Assembly: GCA_003640385.1 (NCBI GenBank)
Contig: RCAB01000192.1
Span: forward strand, 1 to 64,000
Source of the DNA: Setaria digitata
Taxonomy: Eukaryota > Nematoda > Chromadorea > Rhabditida > Setariidae
DNA: 64,000 bases
Reading direction: 5' to 3'
Shown: in pieces, positions 62,701 through 64,000 of the stretch
Numbering within the stretch: the first letter of the stretch is position 1
Layout of the letters: each line of letters begins with the position of its first letter
Position numbers and translations under genes: made by a program
Notes under the pieces: model-generated
Seen by the model: only the letters and a program-made list of their open reading frames with translations
Database searches by the model: none
Told to the model about the DNA's origin: nothing

Positions 62701-64000
62701 AAAACAATTCATGACAAGATATGAGAGTAATCATTTGATAAACAATGATATACTGATATTACATAAAATATCAGCAGGAATTTATACATTTTTAAATCCC
62801 GTCCGATACTATGTGAAATCATATGAACATGATGGATTTTGTTTTAAATTAAATTCTAAGATGGCAAGAAAAAATTTAAAGTAATCAGTTGCAAGAACAG
62901 TTTTAGTAATTTGAACTAGGCTAATGAGACTGTAAATTTTTTATTGCTAAGGCAGTGTTTTGGCTTTCTTGTTTTTTCTCTTCATTATGAAGTAAATTAG
63001 CAATATAGTAAATAATGTGATAATAAAGACTGGAAAATATACCTGTTTGCAAAATGATAATTAATGATATGCTTATCAGCCATGAATCTACTGGAAACAA
63101 AGTCGGGTATATATTCATAAGTAAAATTAGCATCAGCATCATAAGCAATTCCATTTCTCTTTTTGAAATACTGGAAGAAAAAGTATGCATAATTAGTTAG
63201 CAAATATTTAATTATTGTTTGAAATCATTAGTTAGGCAATAATATATTTATTAATCATTAATATCAAGTACAGTGAAAAGGTACTGATATCATAGAAAAT
63301 TATCAAATTATTACATCGAAATAATCATTCATCCAAATTAAGGTGAAATTTTTTCCACGTGACATTGGGAGATTTTCGATTTCTTCAATTATTTGCATAA
63401 AATGAGCCAGTTCTGTACTATTTGAGATGTTTGGTGGATTATTGACGATAAAAGTAACAGGTGCATACTGGAAATTAAAATATTAAAAAAAAAACAAATA
63501 GACTTGTTAGATTTTTTTTTTATATTTAGTCCATTCTCTCCACATTTAAATACTATTTCATTGTATAGATTCTTTTTTTTTTTTCTATTTTAGCATTTCT
63601 TTTTTTTTTAAAAGAAAAAGTTTTCACCTCACTATAGATACGATCAGCAATTTCTACGCATTTAATTAATTTCGAATCTGATGAGAATGTTTTGCTGGGA
63701 TCAAAATTTGCTTCCATATTTACAACACCAATAGTGGATATAATGTAGAAGATTATTTGAAACACAATAATAATTACGACGCCAATTTTTGAAGTAATTA
63801 TTTGAGCTAATAAAGTCCAGCTTTGTGATAAATCGCTAAAATGTGATATTAAATTTGAAACAAAAATAAGCTACTTGAAAAGGAAAACTTTGCTTTTTTT
63901 TTGCAAATTTTTTAATTAGTAAGGAATTGAAAAAAAAAAAAAAAAGAGAGGAAACTGTATTACAAATATTTTTTTTTTTTTGTAAATGAATGAAAGATTG
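59732..64000 (-). CDS. Patched-related (PTR) multipass membrane protein, C-terminal half, partial
   Basis: Nematode PTR proteins are RND/Patched-type sterol-sensing-domain relatives linked to cuticle formation, moulting and trafficking. Reconstructed exons: 63835-63628, 63467-63315, 63170-63043, 62573-62491, 62109-62009, 61290-61170, 60669-60449 and 59965-59732; about 415 aa in one frame with GT-AG junctions. The gene runs off the right edge, so the N-terminal half is missing. In order: a membrane helix (IGVVIIIVFQIIFYIISTIG), a DPSKTFSSDS lumenal start, an extracellular loop with NNPPNISNST and YFKKRNGIAYD, then YDLMKAVFITIVSITLVCFI, LSLLGLDLDPVTMSVVIIS-IGFSVDFTAH (the RND/Patched GFSVDF signature with its Asp), a GQPTSQ-AAISTIL helix and GIYHGIILVPVLLSL as the last helix, ending in a short polar tail. 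Which PTR paralogue this is cannot be said. Confidence 0.9.
61026..61115. repeat. 30-bp tandem repeat, 3 copies
   Basis: Three near-identical copies of a unit containing AATATAATTAGAACCATGAT and AAGCTA lie in an intron of the PTR-like gene. Only one or two bases differ between copies. Confidence 0.93.

Overview
This is a 64 kb window of AT-rich eukaryotic DNA. It carries intron-rich genes, long homopolymer tracts and strong nematode signals: short TTTCAG-type acceptors (some a few bases before start codons, as expected for spliced-leader trans-splicing), a DB-module secreted protein, and a PKA catalytic subunit whose first exon closely resembles the published Caenorhabditis kin-1 N-terminus. 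The composition, long T runs and gene spacing suggest a spirurid, possibly filarial, nematode; that placement is inference.

Layout. Positions 1-11205 hold no supported gene: AT-rich DNA with a 332-base T run, a perfect 38-bp-arm hairpin, a purine/pyrimidine-alternating block and CRE-like motifs. From 11206 to 34617 (+) lies kin-1, the catalytic subunit of cAMP-dependent protein kinase. It has eight coding exons in the canonical form and at least three further candidate first exons, all ending in the same splice phase and joining one shared exon at 29152. Its roughly 18 kb first intron contains a 40-bp tandem array and a 494-codon open exon. Positions 34618-40282 are intergenic. At 40283-41946 (+) is a secreted DB-module protein with a periodic polyGln/Glu tract. 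At 43159-46101 (-) is NSUN4, a mitochondrial rRNA m5C methyltransferase (9 exons, fully reconstructed, 468 aa). At 47706-49956 (+) is UBE2J1, a tail-anchored ER ubiquitin-conjugating enzyme (7 exons, 289 aa). At 52730-55020 (-) is a TRMT10-type tRNA m1G9 methyltransferase (7 exons). At 55666-57693 (-) is MRPL28, mitochondrial ribosomal protein bL28m (6 exons, 311 aa). From 59732 past the right edge (-) is the C-terminal half of a Patched-related (PTR) membrane protein (8 exons).

Functional grouping. NSUN4 and MRPL28 both serve the mitochondrial large ribosomal subunit, and TRMT10 is also an RNA methyltransferase. The three share a strand and an approximately 14.5 kb stretch interrupted only by UBE2J1. 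MRPL28 and TRMT10 are about 645 bp apart head to tail and could be co-transcribed.

The most notable observation is the set of alternative kin-1 first exons, including one predicted to add about 495 residues to the kinase. Two single-N positions (33976 and 48794) are flanked by duplicated sequence and look like assembly joins; the second falsely duplicates a UBE2J1 exon boundary.
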